The position numbers and the translations under genes were made by a program. Below, piece after piece: positions 40,019 through 40,770 of a DNA stretch of 40,770 nucleotides. How positions within the stretch are numbered: position 1 is the first letter of the stretch; each line of letters starts with the position of its first letter. Source of the stretch: Streptomyces sp. SolWspMP-5a-2 (GTDB lineage Bacteria; Actinomycetota; Actinomycetes; Streptomycetales; Streptomycetaceae); assembly GCF_900091845.1 (NCBI RefSeq), contig NZ_FMCI01000005.1, forward strand, positions 1-40,770. The letters run 5' to 3'. Under the pieces are notes generated by a model. The model did no database searches, was not told the DNA's origin, and saw only the letters and a program-made list of their open reading frames with translations.

Positions 40019-40770
40019 CGGGCGGTGCTCCTCGTCGTCGTGATGTCCGCGTTCCGCAGCTCCTGGAGGACCAGGCCGAGTCGGTCGTTACCGACACCCG
40101 TCAGGCCCTGGCGGCGGATGATTTCGCGCAGCTGCACTCGGGTGATCGCGCCGTTGCCGTCCCGTTCGAGCAGAGCCGGCACATGGGGACGCACCTCACG
40201 GACAAGCTGGCGCTCGGATTCACCCAGCTCGCGTGCCTGGCGCTCCGTCTGCGAGCGGGACCGTGCACGCTTGTCCTTGTTCTTCGTCCGGGAGGTCCTG
40301 GTCGGCTTCCGGCGAAGAGGGACCTTGTGTCCTCGGTCCTGGGTGGTCTCGGTCCCGGACTGTGGGGCGGTCGGTCCTCGGTCCCCGGTGGTCTCGGTCC
40401 CCGACTTCGTGATGCCCGGTCCCCGATGAGAATGGGGGTCCTGAGCTGCCACTTCTCGCGCGCTGTGGTCGGTCCTCATGGCCGCTGCGTCCCGCGCTGC
40501 GGCTCCCGGTCCGGCGAGCACGGTCCCTGGGACCGCACCGTCTTCAGAGGGCTTGGTTCCCGCGAACGTTCCCGTTGCGTCGCCCTTGGTCCTTGCGTCG
40601 ACCTCGGCTTCCGGGTTCTCGGGGACGGGGCCCCGAGGAGCCCTCGGTCCTCGGTCCGGGACCGGCTCGTCGGAACCGTCGGGACCGGGGACGGGGACCG
40701 GCACATCCGATGTCGGCTGTACGGGGACCGTGGCCGCCGATGCGCTGCTATGGGGCGGGGGGGGGGGGGG
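40015..40770 (-). CDS. partial gene at contig end, Thr/Gly/Pro-rich protein with winged-helix-like C-terminus
   Basis: The frame has no stop from 40015 to the window end; a GTG at 40704 gives 229 aa but the true start may lie beyond. Residues from about 155 to the end (counted from 40704) are a basic helix and a winged-helix-like end (HVPALLERDGNGAITRVQLR, EIIRRQGLTGVGNDRLGLVL). Ahead of this are two 15-residue repeats (SGTETTGDRGPTAPQ, SGTETTQDRGHKVPL). The C-terminal pattern resembles the tails of actinobacterial plasmid DUF2637 (Spd-like) proteins, but the diagnostic membrane part would be off the contig. Confidence 0.55.
   Translation of the reverse strand, partial: PPPPPPHSSASAATVPVQPTSDVPVPVPGPDGSDEPVPDRGPRAPRGPVPENPEAEVDARTKGDATGTFAGTKPSEDGAVPGTVLAGPGAAARDAAAMRTDHSAREVAAQDPHSHRGPGITKSGTETTGDRGPTAPQSGTETTQDRGHKVPLRRKPTRTSRTKNKDKRARSRSQTERQARELGESERQLVREVRPHVPALLERDGNGAITRVQLREIIRRQGLTGVGNDRLGLVLQELRNADITTTRSTAR

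Noticed and set aside
40750..40770. Terminal G run as a telomere or special end structure
   Set aside because: Streptomyces telomeres have complex palindromes and not G runs; a homopolymer at a contig end is more likely an artefact.
1..40770. tRNA, rRNA, CRISPR array, insertion sequence, integrase attachment site
   Set aside because: I looked for cloverleaf-like stretches, regularly spaced repeats, transposase or integrase motifs and direct repeats flanking the window, and saw none.

Overview
GC-rich DNA (about 70 percent) with strong third-position G/C bias, many GTG and TTG starts, and families typical of Streptomyces mobile elements (DUF317, DUF4913, DUF6233, SpaA/LAxTG surface protein). 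I read it as part of a conjugative plasmid or integrative conjugative element of a streptomycete. Replication, partition, integrase and telomere genes are not visible, so plasmid versus ICE is undecided. The last bases are a poly-G run and the last gene runs off the end, so the right edge is a contig end.

Left block (1-15076, all minus strand): one long, tightly packed conjugation block. Transcribed from about 15260 leftward it holds a 20-codon leader ORF, a lytic transglycosylase/NlpC-P60 wall hydrolase (VirB1 role), a small two-TM protein (VirB2-like in shape), a VirB8-like protein, a VirB6-like polytopic protein, a PrgI/VirB3-like (SCO6880-like) protein, a short ORFan, the VirB4 ATPase, then about ten hypotheticals including a lipoprotein. 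This is a T4SS-type mating apparatus, unlike the single-protein TraB system of classical Streptomyces plasmids. No coupling protein (VirD4) or VirB11 is in the window.

Divergent control region (15077-15500): two mirror-image promoters (TTGGTC-N17-TACNGT on each strand), with a CCGGAAACCGG palindrome on their symmetry axis, drive the conjugation block leftward and an orphan DNA methyltransferase plus accessory genes rightward.

Middle block (15501-32213, all plus strand): orphan beta-class methyltransferase; DUF4913 protein with an overlapping RelE/ParE-like protein; an SH3-type secreted protein; three small tandem paralogues; two winged-helix proteins overlapping an MFS transporter; an ATP-grasp ligase overlapping a frameshifted MFS gene and a HAD hydrolase gene with an in-frame stop; DUF317 proteins, one badly broken; a sortase-type SpaA protein; DUF6233; a minimal ATP-dependent DNA ligase; a GNAT-like protein. 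Several genes at 25.7-28.9 kb are broken, by real decay or by indel errors.

Right block (32332-40770): a lower-GC island with a SacI-family N-terminal domain followed in the same frame by a Hanks-type Ser/Thr kinase, the best candidate for an undescribed (possibly defence) module; a short plus-strand DUF317 run ending in a good terminator; a lipoprotein; a zinc-ribbon protein; then the mobilisation module, in minus-strand order: a partial gene at the contig end, a 63-aa protein, a 56-aa protein, MobC and a MobA-type relaxase. A perfect 18-bp inverted repeat inside the 5' part of mobC is an oriT candidate.
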